A DNA stretch of 33,275 bases from positions 1 through 33,275 of the forward strand of contig QKAU01000068.1 in the NCBI GenBank assembly GCA_003246265.1, written 5' to 3'. Shown piece by piece: positions 31,601 through 33,275 of the stretch. The notes beneath the pieces were generated by a model, which saw only the letters and a list, made by a program, of their open reading frames with translations, did no database searches and was not told the origin of the DNA. How positions within the stretch are numbered: the stretch's first letter is position 1; each line of letters opens with the position of its first letter. Origin of the DNA: Kiritimatiellales bacterium (lineage in GTDB: Bacteria; Verrucomicrobiota; Kiritimatiellia; Kiritimatiellales; Pontiellaceae). The position numbers were made by a program, and so were the translations under genes.

Positions 31601-33275
31601 CTACCGCAGCCACGCCGACCGGTCCGAGATCTTCGGCCTGGGCGGCATGACGTGGATGCACTCCTTGTTGAAGTGCTTGCCGATCGGCACGCCCTTCAGG
31701 TTTCCGAGCTTCTCGAAGAGGAAGGGCGAGGTCTCCCGGTGCGCGATGATGCGCCCCAGCTCGTCGGTGATGGTCACGACATAGCCGCCATACTTGACGC
31801 CGCGCAGGTCCGAGTTCTTCAATCCATAGACCTGCAATTCGATCGCGCGGTCGCCCCGGAATTCGCAGAGGCCGCCGGTTTCCGACGGGGTAAAGGTTTC
31901 GCTCTTGCGGTCGAGCAGGACGAAGTTGTCGGCCTCCACCTCGTCGCCGACGGCGAAATATTCGACGGTCAGCGGGTGGGCATGGACGGTGCCGGCGGTG
32001 GTTTGCTTTACCCGCACGCCGAACGTGTAGTCGGATATCTGCTGGCGGCGCGATCCCGGAAGCCAAGGGGAATCCGGCTTCGAGGGGCGCTGGTTGCTGG
32101 TCTTGGTGAAGTTGATGTCGAACTCCGGCGGCGTCTGGAGCGCGATGTAGGCCTGGTCATCCGCGCCCAGCTGGTCCCAGTCCATCTTGCGCTGCTTGCC
32201 GTCGGCGCTTTCCAAAACCACCAGCCTGTCGAGCCGGGTCTTGAAGCGGGCCTCGAAGGTCTTGCCGTCCGCCGCGGTCCAGGTGCGGATTTCGGGAGCG
32301 CCGAGCACGATGGGCGGGGGCGGGGGCGGCAATTGGGGCGCATCGTCGGCGGATTCGATGATGTTGGTCGAAGGCGTCGTTCCGAAGTCGTTGAAGATCG
32401 GGCCGCCGTAGCAGGTGGCCTCGCCCTGGTGCAGCTTCCAGTAGACGGCCTCGACCATGTCGCGCGAGAACTCGTCGGTCTTGAAGAAGGGGAGGCAGGG
32501 GCCGCCGCCCCGCCAGGGGCTCTTGGGATATTCGACGCCCTGGACCTCGACGCAGAGCATGGCCGCGAAGATGCCGCCGTGGGATTCGCCGATGAGGATC
32601 TCGATGTCGCGGGGTTCGTGGGCCTTGAGCGTGACCCAGTCGCCGACGGCGGAATAGTGGTTGCCCAGCGGATACTTGCGGTTGTCGACCGAAGTGCTCT
32701 CCCAATGGTGGATGAGCGCTTCCTGGAAGTCGGTGACCCACTGGGGAAAGCAGGCCAGAAGCACGATCTGCCCATCGAGGCGCACCGCCAGCAGGTCGTC
32801 GCCCTGTCCCCAGAAGCGGAAGGTGATGTCCTCGTTGTGGACCACCTTGCCCTTGTAGTGCACCAGCCAGCAGTAGTCGGGTGTCGTCTGTTCGCCGAAG
32901 GCCTCGGGGGCCTCGATCGACTGGGTCACGGGGATGGCCACGGCGGTGGCGTAGAGCTTCCTGGGCGAGTGGTACCACGGGGCGAAGACCGAGGGCGACC
33001 AGCCGCGTTTCATGAAACGGTCGATGAGCTGGGCCAGCTGCTGTGGGGAGATGGAGTAGAACGAGCCGTCGCGCTTGCGGTTGAAGTCGTAGAAGGTGCC
33101 GACGAGCTCGCTGCCGCTGGAGACCGAGCTGCCGAAGAAGGAGACCTCCTCCATCTCGGGCATGAGCTCGAGGCCGCCGATGCCCGCTTCGAGGCCGTTG
33201 CCCATGCCGGACATCTCCGGGAGCTTGATGTCGGGCATGCTGGCGCGGTTGACCTTGGTGACGATGCGGGTGGTG
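31601..33275 (-). CDS. Partial PA14-like/SHD1-domain protein, 5' end outside window
   Basis: The frame is open to the window edge, so the N-terminus is missing. An internal ATG at 33238 gives 545 aa, but the codons before it (…TRIVTKVNRAS) continue without a stop and it has no ribosome-binding site. Numbering from that Met: a Met/Gly-rich segment (5-40), then SELVGTFYDF and a PA14-like core (about 137-161, DITFRFWGQGDDLLAVRLDGQIVLLA). A Cys-containing middle region and a poly-Pro stretch (304-309) follow. An SHD1 domain lies at about 318-367 (IRTWTAADGKTFEARF…LESADGKQRKMDWDQLGADDQAYI), and a beta-rich C-terminus ends RSAWLR. SHD1 domains are frequent in exported PVC proteins. Function unknown; probably exported or envelope-associated. 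Confidence 0.75.
   Translation of the reverse strand, partial: TTRIVTKVNRASMPDIKLPEMSGMGNGLEAGIGGLELMPEMEEVSFFGSSVSSGSELVGTFYDFNRKRDGSFYSISPQQLAQLIDRFMKRGWSPSVFAPWYHSPRKLYATAVAIPVTQSIEAPEAFGEQTTPDYCWLVHYKGKVVHNEDITFRFWGQGDDLLAVRLDGQIVLLACFPQWVTDFQEALIHHWESTSVDNRKYPLGNHYSAVGDWVTLKAHEPRDIEILIGESHGGIFAAMLCVEVQGVEYPKSPWRGGGPCLPFFKTDEFSRDMVEAVYWKLHQGEATCYGGPIFNDFGTTPSTNIIESADDAPQLPPPPPPIVLGAPEIRTWTAADGKTFEARFKTRLDRLVVLESADGKQRKMDWDQLGADDQAYIALQTPPEFDINFTKTSNQRPSKPDSPWLPGSRRQQISDYTFGVRVKQTTAGTVHAHPLTVEYFAVGDEVEADNFVLLDRKSETFTPSETGGLCEFRGDRAIELQVYGLKNSDLRGVKYGGYVVTITDELGRIIAHRETSPFLFEKLGNLKGVPIGKHFNKECIHVMPPRPKISDRSAWLR

Overview
The window is a gene-dense, GC-rich bacterial chromosome segment. It looks like a member of the PVC superphylum, most likely Kiritimatiellota/Verrucomicrobiota and possibly a marine polysaccharide degrader. 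This is inference from gene content: Tat-exported Gfo/Idh/MocA oxidoreductases, DUF1080 (PF06439) proteins, an SHD1-domain protein, very large DUF3857/transglutaminase proteins, secreted beta-helix proteins with calcium-loop C-termini, and a GH82 (iota-carrageenase)-like enzyme. No rRNA is present to settle it.

Layout. (1) 1-630: a perfect 26-bp palindrome, the stub of an integrase-like gene and a non-coding stretch with hairpins. (2) 631-2187: a secreted beta-helix enzyme resembling GH82. (3) 2226-4286: housekeeping block with tRNA-Ala(GGC) on the minus strand with its own promoter and terminator, then rplU-rpmA-terminator-obg. (4) 4273-6508: 5-oxoprolinase genes, with PxpA and PxpB fused in one chain followed by PxpC. 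(5) 6489-8906 (minus): trpD-mltF. (6) 9026-10768: YgiQ radical SAM protein. (7) 10846-14310 (minus): leuB, a membrane-anchored coiled-coil protein, and the FetAB-type ABC exporter. (8) 14394-18983: two exported DUF1080 proteins (minus) divergent from two Tat-exported Gfo/Idh/MocA oxidoreductases (plus). (9) 19054-21906: a 950-aa secreted modular beta-helix protein. (10) 21931-27543 (minus): class I amidotransferase, ROK regulator, Gfo/Idh/MocA, NRAMP-like transporter, Gfo/Idh/MocA. (11) 27625-33275 (minus): a 1252-aa tandem DUF3857/transglutaminase protein and a partial PA14-like/SHD1 protein cut by the window edge.

How the parts may work together. PF06439 proteins are known as 3-keto-disaccharide hydrolases and Gfo/Idh/MocA enzymes can make 3-keto sugars, so blocks 8 and 10 look like one oxidise-then-cleave glycoside pathway: exported oxidoreductases and exported ketoglycoside hydrolases, an inner-membrane carrier and two cytosolic oxidoreductases. 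A physical link supports this. The same 21-bp inverted repeat (TTTGTCA-N7-TWACAAA) occurs once in the divergent intergenic region of block 8 and once directly between the ROK regulator gene and the oxidoreductase/transporter operon of block 10. I infer a small ROK regulon. The transporter is NRAMP-like but lacks the metal-binding residues, so its substrate may not be a metal.

Several genes without a visible ribosome-binding site (obg, ygiQ, the 950-aa protein) have promoter-like hexamers placed so that the transcript would start at or next to the start codon, which suggests leaderless mRNAs. All family assignments were made by eye from motifs; no database search was run.
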